From the NCBI GenBank assembly GCA_910579425.1, contig CAJTVL010000006.1, positions 34,604 through 98,603 of the forward strand: 64,000 nucleotides of DNA, written 5' to 3'. Below the pieces are notes generated by a model. The model saw nothing but the letters and a program-made list of their open reading frames with translations, ran no database searches and was not told the origin of the DNA. Shown here in pieces: positions 51,248 through 60,840 of this stretch. Position 1 is the stretch's first letter, and every line of letters starts with the position of its first letter. The translations under genes were made by a program, and so were the position numbers. The DNA is from an uncultured Lachnospiraceae bacterium (GTDB lineage Bacteria > Bacillota > Clostridia > Lachnospirales > Lachnospiraceae).

Positions 51248-52603
51248 CTAAATAAGTTCGTCAAGGCTTTGACGGTTGCTTTCAATCTTAACATGGATCT
51301 TGTCCTTTACCAGCTTCCGGAAAAAATAACGCTCCACATCGGTTTCCATGATACTGCTGGCAAAGTTCACGGTGAGGGTATCCTCAAAGCTTACGACGGC
51401 GCAGTTTGTGCGGGAGGAAAAGGGCTGGCCCATATAGATGTCAAAGCGCTCTATATGAGGCGCCATTTTCTCAGGAACCTTGAGGGCTCCCATATTGGTC
51501 AGCCCGGCAGAGGAATTTTTATCCTGAACACGGGTGTAAAACTGTCTTACCACAAAGTCCTTGATGAAGAGAGGGACCACCCGGATCAGGGGATTGCGCT
51601 GGGTGTTGGCGTTGGTGGTAATATCTCCCCGCAGGAATTTCTCGTTAATAAAATAACGCATGTAATTGCGAACCTGGATGACAATCTCCTCAAAGGTATA
51701 ATCCCCCAGTCTGGGATCCACCACGGGAAATACCATGGTGATAAAATTGCGCAGGGTTTTGGAGGGGAAAAAGCGGCGGAGATTGACGGGCATTGCAATT
51801 TTCACCGGACGAAGCTTTAAGTGCCATTCCGACTGCTGCTTTTGCAAAAGCGCGTATAAGAGCACCGCATTTAAATATTCGGTGAGAGTGGCGTTGTACT
51901 TTTTGGCCACTGCCATCACCTCCTTCACGGATAGAATGCCGTCGATCACATTGAAGGTGAAAAAGGGCTCCCTGGTGCCTCTGACCCGGAAAGTTTTTTC
52001 GCCGGGACGGGCGGGAGAAACCTTGGCGTTGGCATAACGCATATAGGCGTCCTCCAGCTCTTCGGGGTCGGGAGCCTGATTGATGTCCATGACAAAGCCG
52101 CCGTTTGAAACCTCATGGCCTAAAAGCCGCAGGTAAACGGCAGTGATGGTCTGAAGCACGCACATGCCGCCGGTGCCGTCTCCAAGACAGTGGTGGGCTT
52201 CCAAGGAAATCCGGCGGTCATAATAGTAAATCCGCAGAAGATAGCGGCTGCCTGCCTTAAAGGGCATGGGCATGCAGAAATTCCGAATATCCGCCTGCAC
52301 AAAGGGGCCGGGCCGGTTGTTAGGTTCTAAGTACCGCCAGAATAATCCTTTGCGGATCGCCGTTTTGTAGGTGGGGAACCGGGGAAGCGCAAGATCCACT
52401 GCCTTTTGCAGGGTCACAGGATCCACAGGCTCTTTTAAAAGTACCGACAGACGGTATACGGAGGAAAAATCCCTGCGCTGCAGGGTGGGATAAACAATTG
52501 CGGATAAATCCAGCTTATACCAGGCCTTTGGAGTATGGACCGGTTTAAGGGGAGTCTCTTTGGACTGCTGTGATTTTGGGAGGGACGATGATTTTTTCTT
52601 CAA
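51248..52603 (-). CDS. Condensation/acyltransferase superfamily protein
   Basis: A 451-residue protein with the HHxxxDG active-site motif in the form HHCLGDGTG (~residue 140) and later NLRRFFPSKTLRNF and GLTNMGAL, the pattern of CoA-dependent acyltransferases and alcohol acetyltransferase-like proteins. No carrier-protein or adenylation domain is present, so this is not a peptide synthetase. The start is a TTG at 52603, since no in-frame ATG occurs for ~110 codons; GGAG lies 14 bases upstream and an ATT closer to it is possible. It is divergent from an esterase gene. Substrates unknown. Confidence 0.75.
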   Translation of the reverse strand: MKKKSSSLPKSQQSKETPLKPVHTPKAWYKLDLSAIVYPTLQRRDFSSVYRLSVLLKEPVDPVTLQKAVDLALPRFPTYKTAIRKGLFWRYLEPNNRPGPFVQADIRNFCMPMPFKAGSRYLLRIYYYDRRISLEAHHCLGDGTGGMCVLQTITAVYLRLLGHEVSNGGFVMDINQAPDPEELEDAYMRYANAKVSPARPGEKTFRVRGTREPFFTFNVIDGILSVKEVMAVAKKYNATLTEYLNAVLLYALLQKQQSEWHLKLRPVKIAMPVNLRRFFPSKTLRNFITMVFPVVDPRLGDYTFEEIVIQVRNYMRYFINEKFLRGDITTNANTQRNPLIRVVPLFIKDFVVRQFYTRVQDKNSSAGLTNMGALKVPEKMAPHIERFDIYMGQPFSSRTNCAVVSFEDTLTVNFASSIMETDVERYFFRKLVKDKIHVKIESNRQSLDELI

Positions 52604-52715
52604 AATAATTTCTGTGCTCCTGAATGAAAGTCATAAATAATGATTTAGTATACCACAAAAATGGCGGGATGTGTTAAAATGAAGCCAAAAGTTTTCAGAA
52701 AGATGAGAAAGAGCA

Positions 52716-53651
52716 ATGAGTACAAAGAAATTTCTGGTAAAAAAGCCCTCGGCGGAGACCGTGAATCAGAACATGATGGTGCTGATCCGAAAGGTTCACG
52801 GCATGATCGATAAGCCGGATATTGAAAAGCACCGTCAGTCCCAGGATCATGTGGGGGAGCTGTTTGGAAAAACAAAGGACATGCTGCTGCGCACCGTGGA
52901 CATCCAGGGGATGGCCGGAGAGTGGGTTTCCGTGAACCGGGCCCACATGAAAAAATATATCATCCTGTACTGCCACGGCGGCGGTTATTCCACGGGGAGC
53001 AGCCTCTATGCCAGGACGCTGACCACAAAGCTGGCTTCCAGCACCTCCATGGACGTGCTCTGTTTTGATTACCGCTTAGCCCCCGAAAACCCTTATCCCG
53101 CCGCCACAGACGACGCCATGGCAGCGTGGAATTACCTGATGCTTTTGGGCTATGGGGCAAGGGACGTGATTCTTGCCGGCGATTCCGCAGGGGGGAATAT
53201 GGCTTTATCCCTGGTCCTGAAGCTGAAAGAGCAGAGAAGACTTCTTCCCAGGGGGCTGGTGCTGATGTCTCCCTGGACGGATCTCACCTCCTCGGGAAAG
53301 ACCCATAAGACGAAAGCGGAGGTGGATCCCGTGCTGGACGCGGAGTATCTGGAGAGAATGATCCGGAATTATATCCCCGGGCATCCGGATAAGGAGGAGG
53401 CAAAGGATCCCATGATCTCCCCGCTTTTCGGAGATTTCGAGGGCTTTCCGCCCACCTATATCCAGGTGGGGGAGAATGAGATCCTGCTTTCGGACTCTGT
53501 GATGCTGCACAAAAGGCTGGTGCAGGAGAATGTCTCCGTGAAATTGGATATTTTTAAGGGAATGTGGCATGTATTTCAGATGTCCCCCCTGAAAACGGCA
53601 TATGACGCCATGGACAAAAACGCGGAGTTCATTTATGAAATCTGCCGGTAA
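52716..53651 (+). CDS. Alpha/beta hydrolase, hormone-sensitive lipase family
   Basis: A 311-residue esterase. The oxyanion-hole motif is CHGGGYSTGS, the nucleophile elbow GDSAGGNMA, the acid lies in ENEILLSDS and the His in GMWHVFQM, the full HSL-family triad. An N-terminal helical cap of ~75 residues is present. AAAGAGC lies before the ATG. It is divergent from the acyltransferase/DUF6320 genes, and the three are likely one functional unit adding or removing acyl groups. Confidence 0.9.
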   Translation: MSTKKFLVKKPSAETVNQNMMVLIRKVHGMIDKPDIEKHRQSQDHVGELFGKTKDMLLRTVDIQGMAGEWVSVNRAHMKKYIILYCHGGGYSTGSSLYARTLTTKLASSTSMDVLCFDYRLAPENPYPAATDDAMAAWNYLMLLGYGARDVILAGDSAGGNMALSLVLKLKEQRRLLPRGLVLMSPWTDLTSSGKTHKTKAEVDPVLDAEYLERMIRNYIPGHPDKEEAKDPMISPLFGDFEGFPPTYIQVGENEILLSDSVMLHKRLVQENVSVKLDIFKGMWHVFQMSPLKTAYDAMDKNAEFIYEICR

Positions 53652-53653
53652 GA

Positions 53654-53685
53654 AGCCGGGGAACGCGGTTCTTTGGCTCTCTTTG
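53654..53685 (+). terminator. Weak hairpin terminator after the esterase gene
   Basis: AGCC...GAAC (53654-53664) pairs with GTTC...GGCT (53668-53678), 11 pairs of which three are G-U, followed by CTCTTTG. Confidence 0.4.
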
Positions 53686-53781
53686 CTGTACAATACAGGT
53701 TTTCAACAAAAATAAAAGGAATTGAAAGACGGATGCCGAATAATAATAGTAGGAATTCTTTTTGACCAATGGGGAGTATGA

Positions 53782-54786
53782 ATGAACATACGCGAAAATC
53801 TGGAACAGCTTGAAGTGGAATATCTAAGTCCCTATGCGGCCCGCAGCAGAGATTCCAAGGGGAGGCTTAAGAAGGAGGAACCCTGCGATATACGTCCGGT
53901 CTATCAGCGGGATCGGGACAGGATTCTCCATTCCAAATCCTTCAGGCGGATGAAGGACAAAACACAGGTATTTTTAGCGCCCAAGGGGGATCACTACCGA
54001 ACCAGGCTGACCCACACCCTGGAGGTATCCCAGAATGCAAGAACCATTGCCAAGGCGCTGCGGATGAATGAGGATCTGGTGGAAGCCATTGCTTTAGGCC
54101 ATGACCTGGGCCATACGCCCTTTGGCCATGCCGGGGAGAGGGCTTTAAATATGGTGTGCCCTTATGGCTTCTGTCACAGCCAGCAGAGTGTCCGTATTGT
54201 GGAACTGCTGGAGAAAAACGGCGCGGGACTGAATCTTACCGCAGAGGTGCGGGATGGGATTTTAAATCACCAGACCAGGGGAATGCCTTCCACCTTGGAG
54301 GGCAGGATCGTGCGCTTTTCCGATAAGATCGCCTATATCCACCACGATATGGACGACGCCATCCGTGCAGGGATACTGAGAGAGTCGGATATTCCAAAGG
54401 AAATCTCACAGGTGATCGGGACCACCACGGGGGAGCGCCTTGACCACTTTATCCATGATCTGGTTTCCAACAGTTACGGCAAAAATGAGATATGTATGTC
54501 AGAGCCTGTGGCACAGGCGATGGGAAAGCTGCGCCAGTTTATGTTTGAGAGGGTTTATCAGAACAAAGACGCCAAAAGCGAAGAGGGAAAAGCAGAAAAT
54601 TTAGTCCAGACCCTGTACAACTATTACAGGCGTCATTTCGAGCTTTTGCCAAAGGACTATATCAATCTGGCAAAGCGGGGAGAGCCGGAGGAAAAGGTGG
54701 TGTGCGATTATATCGGGGCCATGACGGACCGTTTCGCCATAGCCCGCTATGAGGAAATTTATATCCCGAAATCCTGGCACGGCTGA
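53782..54786 (+). CDS. dgt: Deoxyguanosinetriphosphate triphosphohydrolase-like protein
   Basis: A 334-residue HD-domain enzyme that removes triphosphate from dNTPs. HD motifs: RTRLTHTLEVSQNARTIAKAL (H...), ALGHDLGHTPFGHAGE (HD pair) and FSDKIAYIHHDMDDA (final D). The start MNIRENLEQLEVEYLSPYA and RDRDRILHSKSFRRMKDKTQVF are typical of the clostridial type. GGGGAG precedes the ATG. It is directly upstream of dnaG, a usual arrangement in Firmicutes. Confidence 0.94.
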   Translation: MNIRENLEQLEVEYLSPYAARSRDSKGRLKKEEPCDIRPVYQRDRDRILHSKSFRRMKDKTQVFLAPKGDHYRTRLTHTLEVSQNARTIAKALRMNEDLVEAIALGHDLGHTPFGHAGERALNMVCPYGFCHSQQSVRIVELLEKNGAGLNLTAEVRDGILNHQTRGMPSTLEGRIVRFSDKIAYIHHDMDDAIRAGILRESDIPKEISQVIGTTTGERLDHFIHDLVSNSYGKNEICMSEPVAQAMGKLRQFMFERVYQNKDAKSEEGKAENLVQTLYNYYRRHFELLPKDYINLAKRGEPEEKVVCDYIGAMTDRFAIARYEEIYIPKSWHG

Positions 54787-54802
54787 AATAGGGGGTATAC
54801 AT

Positions 54803-56575
54803 ATGTATTATCCGGATGAAGTGGTTGAGGAAGTGAGGAACAAAAATGATATTGTGGAGGTCATTTCCGGCTATGTGAAAATACAGAAAAAAGGAAGCAA
54901 TTACTTTGGACTGTGTCCCTTCCACAATGAAAAGTCCCCGTCTTTTTCCGTTTCCGCCAATAAACAAATGTATTATTGCTTTGGCTGCGGGGCAGGGGGG
55001 AATGTTTTTACTTTTTTAATGGAATATGAAAATTACTCCTTTCAGGAGGCGATTCAGTCTCTGGCTCAGAGAGCGGGGGTGAAGCTTCCGGAGGGGGAAT
55101 ATAACGAACAGGACAGAGCCAGGGACAACAAAAAGGCCCGGCTTTTAAAGGTAAACAAGGAGGCTGCCAGATATTTTTATTATCAGCTCAGAGCAAAAGC
55201 TGGAGCCGCCGGATATCAGTATCTTCGCAGACGGGAGCTTTCGGATGAGACCATACACAAATTCGGCCTGGGCTTTGCGAATGTGACAAGCGATGACCTC
55301 ACCCGGTATCTAAGAAGCAAGGGCTACGAGGACAAGCTGATTCAGGAGGCGGGACTGGCCGCCTTCGATGAAAAGTACGGGATGCATGACAAATTCTGGA
55401 ACCGGGTCATGTTCCCGATCCAGGACAGTAATAACCGGGTGATCGGTTTCGGCGGACGGGTGATGGGGGGCGGCAAGCCCAAGTACTTAAATTCCCCGGA
55501 AACCATGATTTTTGATAAGAGCAGGAATCTTTACGGCCTTAACTTTGCGCGTTCCTCCCGGGCAGGTAATTTTATTCTGTGCGAGGGCTATATGGATGTG
55601 ATTGCCATGCATCAGGCCGGCTTTGGCCAGGCAGTGGCATCCCTGGGAACCTCCTTTACGGCAGGGCAGGCCAATCTGCTCAGACGCTTTACAGGGGAGG
55701 TGATTCTTGCCTACGACAGCGACGGCGCAGGGGTAAACGCGGCCCTGCGGGCCATCGGGATACTGGGGGAGAGCGGCCTTACAGGGAAAGTGCTGAACTT
55801 AGAGCCCTATAAGGACCCGGATGAATTTATGAAAAATGAAGGAGCGGAGGCTTTCAGGGAGAGGATCGCCCAGGCGGAAAACAGCTTTTTCTTTGAACTT
55901 CGGATGCTGCAGAGGGATTATGACCTGAAGGATCCCGAGTCCAAGACCAGGTTTCATCGGGAGATTGCCCGGAAGCTCTGCGGGTTTTCGGAGGAGGTGG
56001 AGAGGGAAAATTATATCGAGGCAGTGGCACAGAAATATCATATAGGGTTTGAAAATCTGCGCAGGCTGGTTCGGACCTATGCTTTCCAGATGGGGGAGGC
56101 GGCGCCGGTTCTGCGGCCGAAATCCGGCATTCAAAAGAAAAACAATCCGGCGGAAAACCGCAAAAAGCCTCAAAAGCTTCTCCTCACCTGGCTGGTGGAG
56201 AACCCCTCTCTTTACGGGAAAATCAAAAAATATATCTCTCCGGAGGATTTTACAGAGGAGTTATATCAGAGAGCGGCCAAAAAACTGTTTGAGGATTTGG
56301 AGAAGGAGGTTATCAATCCGGCAGGCATTATCAGCCTCTTTACGCAGGAGGAAGAGCAGCGGGAAGCGGCGGCGCTGTTTAACACGAAGCTTTTGGAACT
56401 TTCCTCTAAGGCAGAAAAGGAGAGGGCCCTTCACGATATTCTCATGGCGGTAAAGCGTGGCAGTCTGGAGGCTTTGAGGGAGAGGTCGGGGACGGATGTC
56501 TCTGCGTTCGGCAGGATGATTGTGAGCAAAAAAGAACTGGAAGAACTTAGCAAAACGCATATTTCATTGGATTAA
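54803..56575 (+). CDS. dnaG: DNA primase
   Basis: A 590-residue primase that makes RNA primers for replication. Zinc-binding CHC2 motif: CPFHNEKSPSFSVS...YYCFGCGAGG; Toprim domain: NFILCEGYMDVIAMHQAGF and LAYDSDGAGVNAA with the metal-binding acids; C-terminal helicase-binding region. The ATG at 54803 follows GGGGGT; the frame continues 18 codons upstream into dgt without support. It is followed by rpoD. Confidence 0.97.
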   Translation: MYYPDEVVEEVRNKNDIVEVISGYVKIQKKGSNYFGLCPFHNEKSPSFSVSANKQMYYCFGCGAGGNVFTFLMEYENYSFQEAIQSLAQRAGVKLPEGEYNEQDRARDNKKARLLKVNKEAARYFYYQLRAKAGAAGYQYLRRRELSDETIHKFGLGFANVTSDDLTRYLRSKGYEDKLIQEAGLAAFDEKYGMHDKFWNRVMFPIQDSNNRVIGFGGRVMGGGKPKYLNSPETMIFDKSRNLYGLNFARSSRAGNFILCEGYMDVIAMHQAGFGQAVASLGTSFTAGQANLLRRFTGEVILAYDSDGAGVNAALRAIGILGESGLTGKVLNLEPYKDPDEFMKNEGAEAFRERIAQAENSFFFELRMLQRDYDLKDPESKTRFHREIARKLCGFSEEVERENYIEAVAQKYHIGFENLRRLVRTYAFQMGEAAPVLRPKSGIQKKNNPAENRKKPQKLLLTWLVENPSLYGKIKKYISPEDFTEELYQRAAKKLFEDLEKEVINPAGIISLFTQEEEQREAAALFNTKLLELSSKAEKERALHDILMAVKRGSLEALRERSGTDVSAFGRMIVSKKELEELSKTHISLD

Positions 56576-56634
56576 AGCCAATAATGATGGTGACAGGTAA
56601 GAATTGGAAAGTCAGGAAGGACGGAAAACCGAAA

Positions 56635-57861
56635 ATGGATGAAAACACACAGGCAAGGTTTGACGAGAAGTTAACAGGACTTCTGGCCGTTGCCAGAAAG
56701 AAAAAAAATGTACTGGAATATCAGGAAGTGGTGGACTACTTTGCCGATATTGCAATAGGTGAGGAACAATTTGATAAGATCCTGGAAACCCTGGAACAGA
56801 ATAATGTGGATATTTTGCGCATCACAGAGGGCGATGACGTTGATGATGAAGAAATTATCCTGACGGAAGAGGATGAGGTGGATGTGGAGAACATTGACCT
56901 TTCCGTTCCCGACGGAATCAGTATTGAAGACCCGGTGAGAATGTATTTGAAGGAGATCGGTAAAGTGCCTCTTTTGAATGCGGAGGAGGAGATCGACCTT
57001 GCCCGTAAAATGGAGGCGGGCGTGGTAGCCAGAGAAAAGATTGCCCTTTTGGAGAAGCGCTTTGACGATGCCGGCGAAAAGGAAACGGCAGAACTTAAGG
57101 AAGAGATCGGCTCTCTCCAAAAAGAGCTGGATGCGGGAGATGTGGCAAAGAAGCGGCTGGCAGAGGCAAATCTGCGTCTGGTAGTGAGCATTGCCAAGCG
57201 CTATGTGGGGCGTGGAATGCTGTTTCTGGATCTGATCCAGGAGGGGAATCTGGGGCTGATCAAGGCCGTGGAGAAGTTTGATTACCGCAAGGGCTATAAG
57301 TTTTCCACCTATGCTACCTGGTGGATCCGTCAGGCCATCACCAGGGCCATTGCGGATCAGGCCAGAACCATCCGGATCCCCGTGCATATGGTGGAAACCA
57401 TCAATAAACTGATCCGTGTGAGCAGGCAGCTTTTGCAGGAGCTTGGAAGAGAACCTACTCCGGAGGAGATTGCCGAGGAGATGAATCTGCCTGTGGAGCG
57501 GGTGCGGGAAATTCTGAAAATATCCCAGGAGCCGGTTTCCCTGGAAACCCCCATCGGCGAGGAGGAGGATTCTCATCTGGGAGATTTTATCCAGGACGAC
57601 AATGTACCGGTGCCGGCAGATGCCGCCGCCTTTACCCTGTTGAAAGAACAACTGGTAGAGGTTCTGGGTACTTTAACGGAGAGAGAGCAAAAGGTGCTGC
57701 GGCTGCGCTTTGGCCTGGACGACGGCCGTGCCAGAACCCTGGAGGAGGTCGGAAAGGAATTCAATGTGACCAGGGAAAGAATCAGACAGATTGAGGCCAA
57801 GGCCTTGAGAAAGCTCCGTCATCCCAGCAGAAGCCGGAAACTGAAGGATTATCTGGACTGA
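56635..57861 (+). CDS. rpoD: RNA polymerase primary sigma factor
   Basis: About 408 residues. Region 1.1 is short with an acidic stretch; then region 1.2 (DPVRMYLKEIGKVPLL), region 2 (ANLRLVVSIAKRYVGRGMLFLDLIQEGNLGLIKAVEKFDYRKGYKFSTYATWWIRQA layout), region 3 and region 4 (TLEEVGKEFNVTRERIRQIEAKALRKLRHP). This is SigA, used at nearly all promoters listed here. The start is uncertain: MDENTQ at 56635 matches the family, but the frame opens at 56584; neither has a strong ribosome site. The stop overlaps trmK. Confidence 0.96.
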   Translation: MDENTQARFDEKLTGLLAVARKKKNVLEYQEVVDYFADIAIGEEQFDKILETLEQNNVDILRITEGDDVDDEEIILTEEDEVDVENIDLSVPDGISIEDPVRMYLKEIGKVPLLNAEEEIDLARKMEAGVVAREKIALLEKRFDDAGEKETAELKEEIGSLQKELDAGDVAKKRLAEANLRLVVSIAKRYVGRGMLFLDLIQEGNLGLIKAVEKFDYRKGYKFSTYATWWIRQAITRAIADQARTIRIPVHMVETINKLIRVSRQLLQELGREPTPEEIAEEMNLPVERVREILKISQEPVSLETPIGEEEDSHLGDFIQDDNVPVPADAAAFTLLKEQLVEVLGTLTEREQKVLRLRFGLDDGRARTLEEVGKEFNVTRERIRQIEAKALRKLRHPSRSRKLKDYLD

Positions 57862-58601
57862 TGATCAGAGGAATTCATTTATCCGCAAGGCTGAAGGCAG
57901 TGTCGGGCATGGTTACTGCAGGCTGCAGTGTATGTGACGTGGGCTGTGATCACGGCTATCTTTCCATTTATCTGATCGAACAGAAAATTTCGCCTAAGGT
58001 GCTTGCCATGGATGTGAGGAAGGGGCCTCTTGGGCATGCAAGGGAGCATGTGGCAAAGGCCGGGCTTGAGGATTACATAACCCTGCGGCTCTCTGACGGC
58101 CTGGACGGCTTTGAGGCCGGGGAAGCCGAAAGTCTGGTTCTGGCCGGTATGGGAGGCAGGCTGATGCAGCGCATTTTAGAGCGGGAGCCTCAGAAGACGA
58201 AAGCTTTCAGGGAACTCATTCTGCAGCCCCAGTCGGAGCTTGCAGGCCTTAGACGGTTTTTGCGCAGTGAGGGATACGCAGTCCGGGCGGAGGATATGGT
58301 ATGGGAGGAAGGAAAGTATTATCCTGTGATCAAAGCCCTGCCGGGGGCTTTGGAGAGATCGACAAAAAGCCTGGAAGAGACAGAGACTGACCGGGAGCTG
58401 GAGGACAGGTACGGTTCCTGCTTACTGAGAGAAAAGCATCCGGTGCTTCTGTCTTACTTAAAAGAAGAGAGGGAAGCTTTAGGACGTTTGATACTGACAT
58501 TGGAGGAAGCAGGCGAAAGCAAAAGGGCGGCAAAGCGGATGGAAGAGCTTTCAAAGGAAATGGGGTATACGCAGGAAGCCATAAGGCTTTGCAGCAACTA
58601 A
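57861..58601 (+). CDS. trmK: tRNA (adenine22-N1)-methyltransferase
   Basis: A 246-residue methyltransferase that modifies A22 of tRNA. The S-adenosylmethionine site is VCDVGCDHGYLSIYL, followed by VLAMDVRKGPL, SDGLDGF and SLVLAGMGGRLM, characteristic of TrmK/YqfN. It shares one base with the rpoD stop (TGATG), the usual order rpoD-trmK in Firmicutes. The C-terminal ~90 residues are a coiled helical domain. Confidence 0.93.
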   Translation: MIRGIHLSARLKAVSGMVTAGCSVCDVGCDHGYLSIYLIEQKISPKVLAMDVRKGPLGHAREHVAKAGLEDYITLRLSDGLDGFEAGEAESLVLAGMGGRLMQRILEREPQKTKAFRELILQPQSELAGLRRFLRSEGYAVRAEDMVWEEGKYYPVIKALPGALERSTKSLEETETDRELEDRYGSCLLREKHPVLLSYLKEEREALGRLILTLEEAGESKRAAKRMEELSKEMGYTQEAIRLCSN

Positions 58602-58619
58602 GAAGGAGGGGTATAAGGA

Positions 58620-60275
58620 ATGGCAAAGATAACCATTGACGGCATTACAAAGGAGTATCCCCAGGGGACTGCCTTTGAAGAGATTGCAAGGCAGTACCAG
58701 CCCGGGTTTAAGGATATGATTGCGCTGGTGGCAGAGAACCGCAAGATCAGAGAGCTGCATAAAAAAGTGGAAAGGGACTGCAGCCTTTCCTTTTTGACCA
58801 TCCGGGATGATATTGGGCACAAGACCTATGTCAGGACGGGGCTGATGATCCTTGTAAAGGCCATAAATGATGTGCTTGGTAAGGAAAAGGTGGGCCGGGT
58901 AAAGATCGAATTTGCCATTGGCCAGGGGTATTACTGTAAAGTGATAATGGAGGAAAAACTCACCAGGGAGCATGTAAGCGCCATCGGGAAGCGGATGGCG
59001 GAGCTGGTGGAGAAGGATCTGCCGATTACCAAAAAGTCTTATCCCAAGGATCAGGCCATAGAACTTTTCCGCAGTCATAAACTGTTCAACAAAGAGAAGC
59101 TTTTCCGCTACAGGAGGAGTTCTTCGGTAAACGTTTATTGCCTGGACGGCTATTACGATTATTATTATGGGTATATGCTTCCGAGTACGGGATATTTGAA
59201 ATATTTTGACGTGCTTCACTACGAGGACGGAATCATGCTTCTTTTGCCGGGGAGCGAGGATCCCACCAAGCTGAACTATTTTGCCCCTATGGAAAAGCTC
59301 TTCCACACTCTTACAACCTCCTCCAGGTGGGGAGAGATGATGGGGATTGAGTCCGTTGGGGATTTGAACAATTCCATCCGTGACGGCCTTCTGGGAGATA
59401 TGATTCTTGTGCAGGAGGCTTTGCAGGAGAGAAGGATCGGAGAGATTGCCAGAGAGATTGTTGACCGGGGAAATGTAAAATTTGTGCTGATTGCGGGTCC
59501 TTCCTCCTCAGGAAAGACGACATTTTCCCACAGGCTTGCCATCCAGCTGCGCACTTACGGACTGATTCCCCACCCCATTGCGCTGGATGATTATTTTATC
59601 AACCGGGTGGATACTCCGAAGGATGCAGACGGGAATTACGACTTTGAGTGTCTGGAAGCCATTGACATTAAGAAGTTTAACGAGGACATGAATCTGCTTT
59701 TGGCCGGAGAGGCGGTGGAACTTCCCCAGTATAATTTCAAGCTGGGAAAACGGGAATATCATGGCAACATAAAGAAGCTGGGCTCGGAGGACGTACTGGT
59801 CATTGAGGGAATTCACGGCCTGAATCCGGTCACCACCGCTTCCATGCCAGACGAGAGCAAGTTTAAGATTTATATCAGCGCCTTAACCAGTTTAAATGTG
59901 GACGATCACAACCGGATTCCCACCACGGACGGACGTCTTCTTCGGAGGATTGTGCGGGATGCCAGAACCAGGGGCAACAGCGCCAAACGTACTATCGCCA
60001 TGTGGCCTTCCGTGAGGAGAGGGGAGGAAAAATATATTTTCCCTTTCCAGGAAAGTGCGGATGAAATGTTCAACTCTGCACTGATTTACGAGCTTGCGGT
60101 CTTAAAACAGTATGTGGAGCCTCTTTTGTTTGGAATTGAAGAGGGAGAACCGGAGTATTATGAGGCCAAGCGGCTTTTAAAATTTCTGGAATATTTCCAG
60201 GGGATAGACAGCCAGAATGTTCCGGCCAATTCGATCTGCCGGGAATTTATCGGGGGGAGTTGTTTCAGGGTTTAA
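58620..60275 (+). CDS. TGS/SAD-linked nucleoside kinase
   Basis: A 551-residue protein. Residues 1-~60 are a TGS-like domain, ~60-250 resemble the SAD domain of ThrRS/AlaRS, and ~280-480 are a uridine-kinase-like P-loop domain (GPSSSGKTTFSHRL, ALDDYFINR, VLVIEGIHGLN). This is the known clostridial fusion called uridine kinase or nucleoside kinase. The HxxxH editing motif of ThrRS is not obvious here. AGAAGGAGGGG precedes the ATG. Likely substrate is uridine or another nucleoside. Confidence 0.9.
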   Translation: MAKITIDGITKEYPQGTAFEEIARQYQPGFKDMIALVAENRKIRELHKKVERDCSLSFLTIRDDIGHKTYVRTGLMILVKAINDVLGKEKVGRVKIEFAIGQGYYCKVIMEEKLTREHVSAIGKRMAELVEKDLPITKKSYPKDQAIELFRSHKLFNKEKLFRYRRSSSVNVYCLDGYYDYYYGYMLPSTGYLKYFDVLHYEDGIMLLLPGSEDPTKLNYFAPMEKLFHTLTTSSRWGEMMGIESVGDLNNSIRDGLLGDMILVQEALQERRIGEIAREIVDRGNVKFVLIAGPSSSGKTTFSHRLAIQLRTYGLIPHPIALDDYFINRVDTPKDADGNYDFECLEAIDIKKFNEDMNLLLAGEAVELPQYNFKLGKREYHGNIKKLGSEDVLVIEGIHGLNPVTTASMPDESKFKIYISALTSLNVDDHNRIPTTDGRLLRRIVRDARTRGNSAKRTIAMWPSVRRGEEKYIFPFQESADEMFNSALIYELAVLKQYVEPLLFGIEEGEPEYYEAKRLLKFLEYFQGIDSQNVPANSICREFIGGSCFRV

Positions 60276-60323
60276 GGTATTATTCGTTTTATTACAAAAA
60301 CAGGATGAAAAACAGAGACAGGA

Positions 60324-60786
60324 AATCAGGTAGGACAAATGATCGCGGCTGCCGGGAGAGACTGCCAGGGCAGTTTCCGTTTCCTTTGGTCTGCCCGCAG
60401 GGCGGAGCGGAGGAAGGCGGCAGGTGAGGAAAGTCCGGGCTTCACAGGGCAGGATGCCGGATAACGTCCGGTGGAGGCAACTCCAAGGCCAGTGCAACAG
60501 AAATAAACCGCCCCTGGCGCTCTTGGCGCCAGGTGGAAATTTGCATAGCAAATTTCCAAAGCATGCATCTTGCATACTTTTGGTAAGGGTGGAAAGGCAG
60601 TGTAAGAGACTACCGCCTGCACGGTAACGGGCAGGGCACATGTAAACCCCATCCGAAGCAAGACCAAACAGAAAGCGTTCAGCCGGCCCGGTCAGCTTTC
60701 AGGTAGGTCGCTTGAGGCTGCTGGCAACAGCAGTCCTAGATAGATGATCATTCACGACATAACCCGGCTTATCGTCCTGCCTGATT
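60324..60786 (+). ncRNA. rnpB: RNase P RNA (type A)
   Basis: The catalytic RNA that trims the 5' end of tRNA precursors. Conserved blocks: GAGGAAAGTCCGGGCTTCAC (60426 on), ACAGAAA, GGTAAGGGTGGAAAGG and AGATAGATGATCATTCACGA with ACATAACCCGGCTTATCG. The ends are set by P1: AATCAGGTAGGAC (60324-60336) pairs with GTCCTGCCTGATT (60774-60786), running into a T tract that can terminate transcription. An extra hairpin GGAAATTTG/CAAATTTCC (about 60535-60558) makes the RNA longer than average. Several reading frames here are chance. Confidence 0.95.
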
Positions 60787-60840
60787 TTTTGGTTTAATCT
60801 TCCCTGTCTGATTATTAAATCTTTATTCAACTGGATAGGA

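Noticed and set aside
51248..52603. Non-ribosomal peptide synthetase condensation domain
   Set aside because: HHxxxDG is shared with stand-alone acyltransferases; no adenylation, carrier or thioesterase domains are near.
60177..60667. Reading frames across the RNase P RNA
   Set aside because: Conserved RNA blocks and P1 pairing explain the region; translated text resembles no protein.
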